In this document: positions 57,578 to 64,000 of the stretch, one piece after another
Position numbering within the stretch: the stretch's first letter is position 1
Layout of the letters: every line of letters starts with the position of its first letter
Source of the DNA: Candidatus Avelusimicrobium pullarium
Lineage (GTDB): Bacteria > Elusimicrobiota > Elusimicrobia > Elusimicrobiales > Elusimicrobiaceae
Direction: 5' to 3'
Assembly (NCBI GenBank): GCA_944323745.1
Contig: CALUTQ010000002.1
Coordinates: 620,001 to 684,000, forward strand
DNA length: 64,000 nucleotides
Notes under the pieces: model-generated
Seen by the model: the letters and a program-made list of their open reading frames with translations, nothing else
Database searches by the model: none
Told to the model about the DNA's origin: nothing
Translations under genes and position numbers: made by a program

Positions 57578-58525
57578 CTAACGCGGAGCCCTGAGGCCCG
57601 GGTGTTTGCCTTGCACTTCGGTAATGTAATAATACTTAAAACGTCTGAAAAAAGGCGTCAGCCACGGGGCAAGCACCACTACCAGCACGGCCGTAATAAT
57701 AAGCATAATGCCCAACGCCAGCGCCGGCGTGAACACTTCGCCAAAAACCCATACGCCCACGGAAACGGCGGTGACGGACTCCATAGCACCCAAAACCGAT
57801 GTAAGCGTAGAGCCCAAATGTTTGACCGCATATACCAGCGTCATATTAGACCCTACCGTACAAACCAAGGCCAGCAATGTCAAATTGACGTCACTTTGCA
57901 TATCCGGCACGCGCTGGAACTGCCCCATAGCAAGCGCCAAAAACAGCATACCCAACGCAGCAAACATAAACACATAGAAATTTAGCTTCAACAGCCCCAT
58001 ATCTTTTACACACGAATGATTCAGAAAAACGATGTAAAGGGCATACGACACCGCCGAGCACAAGTCTATCCCTACACCCAGCAGGCTGGGGTGCCCGCCG
58101 CTGCCGCCGCCCAAAGAAAGAATCGCCACCCCGCTAAACGCAAGCACCAGGGCGGTAATCGTCCAAAAAGATTTCTTTTCTTTAAACCAACCGATCATTA
58201 TCAGCATCACAAAGACCGGATACAAAAAGTTGATGGTGGTAGCCACCCCGCTGGACAAATATTTATAAGACCAAAACAAAAACACGGCAGAGCCGTCATA
58301 AAATAGGCTTAACCCCGCCAGCGTAAACAGTTCTTTTTGCGTTACACGCAAGTTTTGCTGCGTCAAAAGCAACACCCCGCACAGCATTAAAGCCGCAATG
58401 GCAAAACGATAAAACAATATGGAAGCAAACACCATCCCCGCCGCCATCAGCGGCAAGGTAAACAGCGCAATCAGCCCAAAGGTGGAAGATGTGGCCAGTG
58501 CGGCTAAAAAACCTTTAAAACGCAT
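57578..58525 (-). CDS. EamA/DMT-family transporter
   Basis: A 315-residue inner-membrane exporter with ten predicted helices in two EamA repeats (LAALATSSTFGLIALFTLPL... and LLKLNFYVFMFAALGMLFLA...). EamA features seen are the SVAVGVWVFGEVFTPALALG-like end of repeat two (here VTAVSVGVWVFGEVFTPALA) and NFLYPVFVMLI in repeat one. Substrate unknown (amino acids or metabolites). Leaderless-type start: TAAAAT (58537-58532) ends 6 nt before the ATG. Confidence 0.88.
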   Translation of the reverse strand: MRFKGFLAALATSSTFGLIALFTLPLMAAGMVFASILFYRFAIAALMLCGVLLLTQQNLRVTQKELFTLAGLSLFYDGSAVFLFWSYKYLSSGVATTINFLYPVFVMLIMIGWFKEKKSFWTITALVLAFSGVAILSLGGGSGGHPSLLGVGIDLCSAVSYALYIVFLNHSCVKDMGLLKLNFYVFMFAALGMLFLALAMGQFQRVPDMQSDVNLTLLALVCTVGSNMTLVYAVKHLGSTLTSVLGAMESVTAVSVGVWVFGEVFTPALALGIMLIITAVLVVVLAPWLTPFFRRFKYYYITEVQGKHPGLRAPR

Positions 58526-58531
58526 ATATAT

Positions 58532-58537
58532 ATTTTA
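58532..58537 (-). promoter_or_regulatory. Promoter -10 box of the EamA gene, leaderless type
   Basis: TAAAAT ending 6 nt before the ATG at 58525. Confidence 0.45.
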
Positions 58538-58584
58538 TAAATTGCGTATGCTTGGGATAAAGGCTCCCCGAGCGATAAGACAAA

Positions 58585-58619
58585 AAAGCGGCGCAATAGA
58601 ATATCTATTGCGCCGCTTT
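58585..58619 (-). terminator. Terminator of giant pilin-like gene A
   Basis: AAAGCGGCGCAATAGA (58585-58600) and TCTATTGCGCCGCTTT (58604-58619): a 16-bp stem, T-run on the minus strand. Confidence 0.9.
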
Positions 58620-58634
58620 GTCAGTTACAACTTT

Positions 58635-60446
58635 TTACCAATATATTGGCGTAGATTCTTTCTTACACTGCTCTAACGGCTGTCCTTTAAAGCTATCACA
58701 CCAACCATTTGAAAGGTTAGCATTCTCCAGTATAGTAGTGCAGTTGCAATAATACGGGTCGGCATTGTCTTCCAGACAGATTTGTCCTTCCGTTTCTGCA
58801 TTGCAGGTTTGTGAACCGCAGCGCGGATACTCATTGAAAGGATATTTTTCCCAGCAGGGGGTTTGATCGTCCCAGCAATAAGTGCTGGTCAACCATTTAT
58901 CCACAGGTTCTCTGTAATAGCGAACATCATAACACGACTCTTCCAAATCATAGCCCGGCGGCACCGTTTCATCCATACAGCATTCTTTGGGATGCTTTTC
59001 AAACGAAGACGCTATCTGACAGCAAGAATACCAGGAAACGTCGCCGCCGGCATATATTTTTTGGAAGCTGTCATCGCTCATTTTGTTGCAGCAGAAAGCC
59101 ACATTGCTGTCAAAGAAATCGGAATTCAAACAGCATTGCTCCTGATCCGGATTTTCTTCGCAGCTTTCTTGTTTCGGTTCGCATCGTCCGGTTTGGCTGT
59201 TCCACTGTTCCTGGCTGGTGCAGCATTTGGCCTGATTGGGGTTTTGGGCACAAGTCTGTTCTGCAGACACTATTTGCCCGTCTCCGCAGCAGGTTACTTC
59301 CCGCTTATACGTCCACACCACAGGTTCAAATTCTTCCGATCCTTCGCCTTCCGATATTTTTACGCATTCGCCCAAAGACGCATCCCATACTTCATCCTCG
59401 GCGCAAATATCCACTTCTTCCGGCGTGTCGGGTCTTTGCCCAACCTTACACGTACCTGTACGCGTTTCGTTCGGGTTGCTGCCCGGCGTAAGCACATAGT
59501 CGTCCCAATCGCAATAATAGCCTTCGGGGCAGCATACAGTCATAGAGCCGTTCATCCCGCAATATTCCCCGTTGCCGCACAAGCCCGTATTACCAGCCAA
59601 CCAATAATTATTTTTAAACATTAAAAACGGATCTTGCGTCACGGAAGATAAAGACATTGAGGTAGCATTAGCCGTATACACGTCCGTACACGTACCGTTA
59701 AAGTGTCCGTCACACGTGTATTTGCTCGTGCCGTCCCCGTCACACGTATCAGAGCCCGCACTCACTTTTACCGCTTCCCCATATTTCTCTATACATTCGT
59801 CCGTAGGCTCGCAGGCTCCCGTCTGCGGGTTCCATTCTTCCCCTTCCCCGCAGCAAGCCGCCGTGCTCGGGTTACATTCACACGCATTGAGCGACGCATA
59901 GTCTGCATCGCATTCACACCGGTGACCGGCCGCATACGTGGAACAAGCACAGCTGTTTGGGTCCGTATCGCACGGATCTGTAGGCTGTACTACATCACTG
60001 GCCGCACATTCGTCCGAAGCAGGCAACGACAAAGACGCGCAGGACGGATAGCTCTTATTTAATGCATCGCATCCGCTCCCTTCACAGCACATCTGCCCCG
60101 TTTTATACGACGGAATCTTAATTACGTAGTCCTTCCCGCTGCGGCTGGCTTCTATGCCCGTGCTCGTCAGCGTATATGTATAGTTGCTCGTCTTGCCTTG
60201 AGACGCTGACGTCTTGGCATACGCTACCGTGGGAATATTGCCTAAATCACCCGTGTAATTTTGCCCTAAAGAACAGCGCTTTTCCTGTTCCATACGCACG
60301 GCTGCAAGCATTTCCTCCGCTTCACCCGTGCGGCGTGTTTCCAACACGCGCGAGAACTTCGGCACCGCTACGGCGGCCAATGTTCCCAATACAATAACCA
60401 CCACCAGCAATTCGGTTAATGTAAAAGCTCTTTTTTTGTTTTTCAT
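58635..60446 (-). CDS. Giant cysteine-rich pilin-like protein A
   Basis: A 603-residue protein with a prepilin start: basic leader MKNKKRA, cleavage A|FTLTELLVVVIVLGTLAAVAV, Glu5 present. Residues 40-125 form a pilin-like head (EAEEMLAAVRMEQEKRCSLG, YVIKIPSYKTGQMCCEG). The remaining 470 residues hold about 50 Cys in repeating modules such as EEWNPQTGACEP, VWDASLGECVK, QWNSQTGRCEP and CAQNPNQAKCC. It is three to four times a normal pilin, so perhaps a pilus-tip adhesin or minor pilin. Start: GGGAG before the ATG; promoter TTGACA/TAATAA near 60515-60488. Residues 1-255 are nearly identical to gene B. Confidence 0.8.
   Translation of the reverse strand: MKNKKRAFTLTELLVVVIVLGTLAAVAVPKFSRVLETRRTGEAEEMLAAVRMEQEKRCSLGQNYTGDLGNIPTVAYAKTSASQGKTSNYTYTLTSTGIEASRSGKDYVIKIPSYKTGQMCCEGSGCDALNKSYPSCASLSLPASDECAASDVVQPTDPCDTDPNSCACSTYAAGHRCECDADYASLNACECNPSTAACCGEGEEWNPQTGACEPTDECIEKYGEAVKVSAGSDTCDGDGTSKYTCDGHFNGTCTDVYTANATSMSLSSVTQDPFLMFKNNYWLAGNTGLCGNGEYCGMNGSMTVCCPEGYYCDWDDYVLTPGSNPNETRTGTCKVGQRPDTPEEVDICAEDEVWDASLGECVKISEGEGSEEFEPVVWTYKREVTCCGDGQIVSAEQTCAQNPNQAKCCTSQEQWNSQTGRCEPKQESCEENPDQEQCCLNSDFFDSNVAFCCNKMSDDSFQKIYAGGDVSWYSCCQIASSFEKHPKECCMDETVPPGYDLEESCYDVRYYREPVDKWLTSTYCWDDQTPCWEKYPFNEYPRCGSQTCNAETEGQICLEDNADPYYCNCTTILENANLSNGWCDSFKGQPLEQCKKESTPIYW
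59680..60446 (-). repeat. Duplicated 5' segment of the giant pilin-like genes (copy A)
   Basis: About 765 nt covering the start codon to the CTDVYT codons are almost identical to 61795-62559. Most differences are single bases, several of them silent. Such identity between neighbours with unrelated 3' parts suggests recent duplication or continuing gene conversion. Confidence 0.85.
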
Positions 60447-60487
60447 ATTGCTCCCACAATATAAAGTTCTACAAGATCCTTTTTATA

Positions 60488-60515
60488 TTATTAGACTTTC
60501 CAAGTATCTTGTCAA
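60488..60515 (-). promoter_or_regulatory. Promoter of giant pilin-like gene A
   Basis: TTGACA (60515-60510) and TAATAA (493-488) with a 16-bp spacer. Confidence 0.45.
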
Positions 60516-60536
60516 ATTTATTATTTGGGACAAATT

Positions 60537-60570
60537 AAAAGCCCTGCAATAAAAAATATTGCAGGGCTTT
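60537..60570 (-). terminator. Terminator of giant pilin-like gene B
   Basis: GCCCTGCAATA (60541-60551) and TATTGCAGGGC (60557-60567) with TTTT on the minus side. Confidence 0.85.
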
Positions 60571-60588
60571 GTACTATAATGATGTCTT

Positions 60589-62559
60589 TTATTGGAAAAC
60601 AACTCCTCCCCCGGGTATTTGCAGGCCCGGGTTAATCGTGAAAGTATGTCCACACGAATAGCGCGTATCTCTGGAAGGATCCCACAGTCGCGTATATTGT
60701 GTGTAGTTACTCGCCACGCATTCCTTCATCGTTACACTAAAGTCACACATTTTGGCCGGTCCGCTCGTAGGCATAGAAGTCAACGAAGGATCACACGTAA
60801 CGTTACAAGCAGAAATGCATTTCTGTCCTATCGGTGAACATTCCTGCACTGCCGCGACCGGCTCGGTAGTAGACCCGCTACCCGCCCCCAGTGAAGAGCA
60901 AGACGGCAACCCGGAAGGCACCCCTACGTTAGCCAAATCCCAACCGCCATTCAGTCCGTAACGATCCCCGATCATCACACACTGATAAGATTGATTTGTA
61001 CGATACAAACTGCCATAATGATCTTTTACTAAGGATTGCCAACTCGATTTAATCTGCTTTACAGACCAGCATTTTGTATTGCTCTTAGGCGTTGAAGCAG
61101 AGCAGCATTCCCCATTGTGAAAATACTGGTTAGAGCCAGGGCATTCGCACCGTTTTTCCGTCGCGTTCCAGAAGGTACGCGCATCGGCCGTACAATCCCC
61201 TTCTATGTCTTCACATTTACATGTGTCTGGGTTAAGCTCTTGCCCCAAAGTACAGACCGGCGTGGCACAACGGCTTCCATTCCACGAAGAGCAACCCGTG
61301 CAGCATTTGGCTTGATTCGGGTTCTTTTGGCAGCTTTCTTCTACCCGCGACGGAGCTCCGTCTCCGCAGCAGGTTACTTCCCGCTTATAGATTGTCGGCG
61401 CATCCAATTCAGAATCTTCTTCCTCGGAGTCCTCTACACATTCTCCCAATGTTTCGTCATAATGATACCCGATCCTGCACAAATGTTCATTCGGCAGTTC
61501 TATACCCAGCGCCACACACTTTCCCGTGTCGGCATTCCATACTTGCCCTTCCGGACATTGATCCACTGGCTTGGCGTCATCAACGCTTAACTGAGAACAA
61601 GAATATCCCGACGGCAAGCAGCAGCAACCGTAGGGCGCATTGGCAGGGCATTGCCCAACCCCCGCAGAAAAGAACTCTCTCCCGTTCGTGCACGCCGTTG
61701 GACTGTATGCCAAAAACACCGCTTCTTTAAACATTAAAAATGGATCTTGAACCGAGGAAGATAAAGATTTTACCGTCCTGCCTTGTGTATATACGTCCGT
61801 ACACGTACCGTTAAAGTGCCCGTCACACGTGTATTTGCTCGTGCCGTCCCCGTCACACGTATCAGAGGCCGCACTCACTTTTACCGCTTCCCCATATTCC
61901 TCTATACATTCATCCGTAGGCTCGCAGGCTCCCGTCTGCGGGTTCCATTCTTCCCCTTCCCCGCAGCAAGCCGCCGTGCTCGGGTTACATTCACACGCAT
62001 TGAGCGACGCATAGTCTGCATCGCATTCACACCGGTGACCGGCCGCATACGTGGAACAAGCACAGCTGTTTGGGTCCGTATCGCACGGATCTGTAGGCTG
62101 CACTACATCACTGGCTGCACATTCGTCCGAAGCAGGCAACGACAAAGACGTACAGGACGGATAGCTCTTATTTAACGCATCGCATCCGCTCCCTTCACAG
62201 CACATCTGCCCCGTTTTATACGACGGTATCTTAATTACGTAGTCCTTCCCGCTGCGGCTGGCTTCTATACCCGTGCTCGTCAGCGTATACGTATAGTTGC
62301 TCGTCTTGCCCTGAGACGCTGACGTCTTGGCATACGCTACCGTGGGAATATTGCCCAAATCGCCCGTGTAATTTTGCCCTAAAGAACAGCGCTTTTCCTG
62401 TTCTGTTCTCACGGCCGAAAGGAGTTTCTCCGCTTCACTCGTGCGGCGTGTTTCCAACACGCGCGAGAACTTCGGCACCGCTACGGCGGCCAATGTTCCC
62501 AATACAATAACCACCACCAGCAATTCGGTTAATGTAAAAGCTCTTTTTTTGTTTTTCAT
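60589..62559 (-). CDS. Giant cysteine-rich pilin-like protein B
   Basis: A 656-residue paralogue of gene A, immediately upstream of it. The first 255 or so residues are almost identical (FTLTELL start, RCSLGQNYTGDLGNIPTVAY, DPCDTDPNSCACSTYAAGHR); differences such as EAEKLLSAVRT are few. After CTDVYT the sequences diverge but keep Cys modules (QVWNADTGKCVALG, HYDETLGECVED, FWNATEKRCECP, NPNQAKCC). The end CGHTFTINPGLQIPGGGVVFQ is unrelated to A. The ATG at 62559 has GGGGAG upstream; a TTG four codons earlier is unlikely. Confidence 0.8.
   Translation of the reverse strand: MKNKKRAFTLTELLVVVIVLGTLAAVAVPKFSRVLETRRTSEAEKLLSAVRTEQEKRCSLGQNYTGDLGNIPTVAYAKTSASQGKTSNYTYTLTSTGIEASRSGKDYVIKIPSYKTGQMCCEGSGCDALNKSYPSCTSLSLPASDECAASDVVQPTDPCDTDPNSCACSTYAAGHRCECDADYASLNACECNPSTAACCGEGEEWNPQTGACEPTDECIEEYGEAVKVSAASDTCDGDGTSKYTCDGHFNGTCTDVYTQGRTVKSLSSSVQDPFLMFKEAVFLAYSPTACTNGREFFSAGVGQCPANAPYGCCCLPSGYSCSQLSVDDAKPVDQCPEGQVWNADTGKCVALGIELPNEHLCRIGYHYDETLGECVEDSEEEDSELDAPTIYKREVTCCGDGAPSRVEESCQKNPNQAKCCTGCSSWNGSRCATPVCTLGQELNPDTCKCEDIEGDCTADARTFWNATEKRCECPGSNQYFHNGECCSASTPKSNTKCWSVKQIKSSWQSLVKDHYGSLYRTNQSYQCVMIGDRYGLNGGWDLANVGVPSGLPSCSSLGAGSGSTTEPVAAVQECSPIGQKCISACNVTCDPSLTSMPTSGPAKMCDFSVTMKECVASNYTQYTRLWDPSRDTRYSCGHTFTINPGLQIPGGGVVFQ
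61795..62559 (-). repeat. Duplicated 5' segment of the giant pilin-like genes (copy B)
   Basis: Partner of 59680-60446 in the same orientation, about 2.1 kb apart. Recombination between the two would delete one gene and produce a hybrid with the 5' part of B and the 3' part of A. Confidence 0.85.
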
Positions 62560-62594
62560 AGGTCTCCCCAAAAACTTTCCAACATATACTTTTA

Positions 62595-62623
62595 ATTATT
62601 GACAAAAAAAAATCTAAAGTCAA
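62595..62623 (-). promoter_or_regulatory. Promoter of giant pilin-like gene B with T9 tract in the spacer
   Basis: TTGACT (62623-62618), 17-bp spacer containing nine T (62612-62604), AATAAT (62600-62595). A T-tract again lies between the promoter boxes, as in the short pilin genes. Confidence 0.45.
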
Positions 62624-62626
62624 GCC

Positions 62627-62653
62627 AAAACCCCCATTAAAAATGGGGGTTTT
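62627..62653 (-). terminator. Terminator of hydA
   Basis: AAAACCCCCAT (62627-62637) and ATGGGGGTTTT (62643-62653). Confidence 0.85.
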
Positions 62654-62675
62654 AAGCTGTTTTTGGCAAGGCTTC

Positions 62676-64000
62676 TTAATCTTGGTATTTTTTTGATTTA
62701 TAGTGCGTATGCAGCAGCTCGTGCGCCACCGGTCCGCCTATTTTATCCAAGATCCGGCCATACAAGGCCTGTACACCGCTGTTATCCTGCGATTTATAGG
62801 CAAGCTCCGTATCTTCTTTATACAGTCCTTCCGCACGGACTTTGCGCAAGGCCCAGCCCTCAAACTGCGGCTGACCGGCACCAGCCACGCAGCCGCCTTG
62901 GCAAGACATTACTTCAATAAAGTCGTAATGCTTTTTGCCGGCTTTAATGTCGTCAAGCAGTTTGCGCGCATTTTTAAGACCGCTGACCACCGCTACGCGA
63001 ATGGTCACGTCTCCAATCTTTACGGTTTTTTCCTTAAACACTTTGCTTTCGCGCAGGCTGGAAAATTTAACGCTGCGGGCATTTTCGGGGTCCAGCTCCG
63101 CCACGGCATAACGCAGGGCCGCTTCCATCACGCCGCCGGACGCGCCGAAAATAACGCCGGCGCCCGTTTTGGTGCCAAAGGGCATATCAAACCATTCGTT
63201 TTCCAAATTCACAAAGTCAATGCCGGCCTCTTTAATCATACGGGCCAGGCCCACGGTGGTGACCACATAGTCCGTATCGGGGTTGCCGTTGACGTAAAAC
63301 TCGCCGCGTTTGGCTTCGGCCTTCTTGGCAGAACACGGCATAACCGCCACGACCACCAAATCTTCGCGTTTGCCGCCTTTGTCTTCAAAGTCGGCCTTTA
63401 AAACGGGCCCCATCATTTGCATAGGGGAACGCGCGGTGGACAGATTAGGAATAAATTCGGGGGCGAACTTTTCCACATAATTTACCCACGCGGGGCAGCA
63501 GCTGGTCAGCTGCGGCAGATTGGTGCCTTTTTTAAAGCGGTTTAAAAATTCCGTCGCTTCTTCCACAATCGTCAGGTCCGCCGCAAAAGCCGTATCGTAC
63601 ACGTAATCAAAGCCCAGCATACGCAGGGCGGTGGCGATTTTACCGTCTATCGGCTCGCCGGCCGGCAAACCGAAAATTTCCCCCAAGCCCACACGCACGG
63701 CCGGCGCAATATGCACCGCCACTTTTTTGTTGGGGTCATTAATGGCTTTAAACACGTCTTCAATTTCCGACGAGTTCGGCATCAAAGCGCCCGTCGGGCA
63801 GACGCGGGCACACTGTCCGCAGGACACGCATTCGTGGCTTTCGCCCAGCTCTTTGTTAAAAGCGGTGGCGATTTTAGATTTAAACCCGCGGAAGGCAAAA
63901 TCAATGGCGCCAATGCCCTGCACCTCATTGCAGATGCGCACGCAGTTGCCGCACAAAATACATTTGCTGTGGTCACGCACCAAAGCGGGAGAGGTGGCGT
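62676..64000 (-). CDS. hydA: [FeFe]-hydrogenase large subunit, 5' part outside the window
   Basis: At least 440 residues of an iron-only hydrogenase that makes or uses H2. In the window: two 4Fe-4S motifs (CILCGNCVRICNEV and CVSCGQCARVCPTG), then the H-cluster domain with TSCCPAWV (L1), MPCSAKKAEAKR (L2) and MSCQGGCVAGAGQ (L3), and a C-terminal small-subunit-like tail. The frame stays open across the right edge, where the 2Fe-2S and further Fe-S domains of NADH-linked (HydA of HydABC) enzymes would lie, so the internal Met at 63983 is not the start. It supports a strictly anaerobic, H2-evolving fermenter. Confidence 0.95.
   Translation of the reverse strand, partial: ATSPALVRDHSKCILCGNCVRICNEVQGIGAIDFAFRGFKSKIATAFNKELGESHECVSCGQCARVCPTGALMPNSSEIEDVFKAINDPNKKVAVHIAPAVRVGLGEIFGLPAGEPIDGKIATALRMLGFDYVYDTAFAADLTIVEEATEFLNRFKKGTNLPQLTSCCPAWVNYVEKFAPEFIPNLSTARSPMQMMGPVLKADFEDKGGKREDLVVVAVMPCSAKKAEAKRGEFYVNGNPDTDYVVTTVGLARMIKEAGIDFVNLENEWFDMPFGTKTGAGVIFGASGGVMEAALRYAVAELDPENARSVKFSSLRESKVFKEKTVKIGDVTIRVAVVSGLKNARKLLDDIKAGKKHYDFIEVMSCQGGCVAGAGQPQFEGWALRKVRAEGLYKEDTELAYKSQDNSGVQALYGRILDKIGGPVAHELLHTHYKSKKYQD

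Noticed and set aside
60589-62559. EGF-type or CRISPR-like repeat array from the recurring Cys codons
   Set aside because: The repeats are within one reading frame, of unequal spacing, and degenerate at the DNA level; no direct-repeat/spacer periodicity.

Overview
The window most resembles the chromosome of an anaerobic, outer-membrane-bearing gut bacterium of the Elusimicrobiota (Elusimicrobium-like). This is inferred, not tested. The supporting signs are five scattered or tandem pilin genes sharing one N-terminus, lipopolysaccharide genes (waaA, GT9, lptF, lptG), an [FeFe]-hydrogenase, gdhA, a galactose operon and a membrane pyrophosphatase. No phage, insertion sequence, CRISPR array or rRNA operon was seen.

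Layout. 0.1-5 kb: SGNH esterase, cdd and galM-like/galK/galT. 5-11.4 kb: a pilin, a LexA-like S24 repressor, a DtxR-family regulator, gdhA, a second pilin, a dicarboxylate/amino-acid symporter, RNase HI and the RNase P RNA. 11.4-22.8 kb: envelope biogenesis, with a GT9 glycosyltransferase carrying an extra N-terminal domain, WaaA, ComF, a 1814-residue SprA-like outer-membrane protein, and LptF/LptG. 22.8-34.3 kb: nucleoside phosphorylase behind a structured leader, CorA, a membrane Ser/Thr kinase, MurI/PgeF, a cation antiporter, a REC-GGDEF protein, a third pilin, Pgm, a beta-barrel, MurB and tRNA-Asp. 34.4-43.6 kb: GNAT, an Omp85-like protein, HppA, two tandem pilins, a lipoprotein and an M3 peptidase. 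43.7-51.9 kb: an IspH-membrane-domain fusion, phosphofructokinase, RlmB, a metal-site-deficient purple-acid-phosphatase homologue, a beta-barrel, a soluble histidine kinase and an AI-2E permease. 52.4-57.5 kb: a leftward seven-gene envelope operon (pilin-like, LpoB, COG3014, LPP20-like, FkpA and two anchored proteins). 57.6-64 kb: an EamA transporter, two giant cysteine-rich pilin-like paralogues and a hydA gene cut by the right edge.

Three signals cross the window. First, about twenty genes have a -10 hexamer ending 5-7 nt before the ATG, often in the context TTGCTANAAT, which predicts leaderless mRNAs; other genes keep ordinary GGAG-type ribosome binding sites. Second, all five short pilin genes carry one promoter/start module: TTGNNT, a spacer with exactly twelve T, TAAATT, and a long perfect palindrome with the ATG at its centre. 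One copy has a compensatory base pair. Third, there is a large pilin repertoire: conserved N-termini with divergent C-termini, a pilin-like protein without the processing motif, and two cysteine-rich giants that share their first third almost identically. Together with SprA, an LpoB cluster and several beta-barrels, this points to heavy investment in variable surface structures.

All assignments come from reading the sequence and recalled family motifs; no database search was run.
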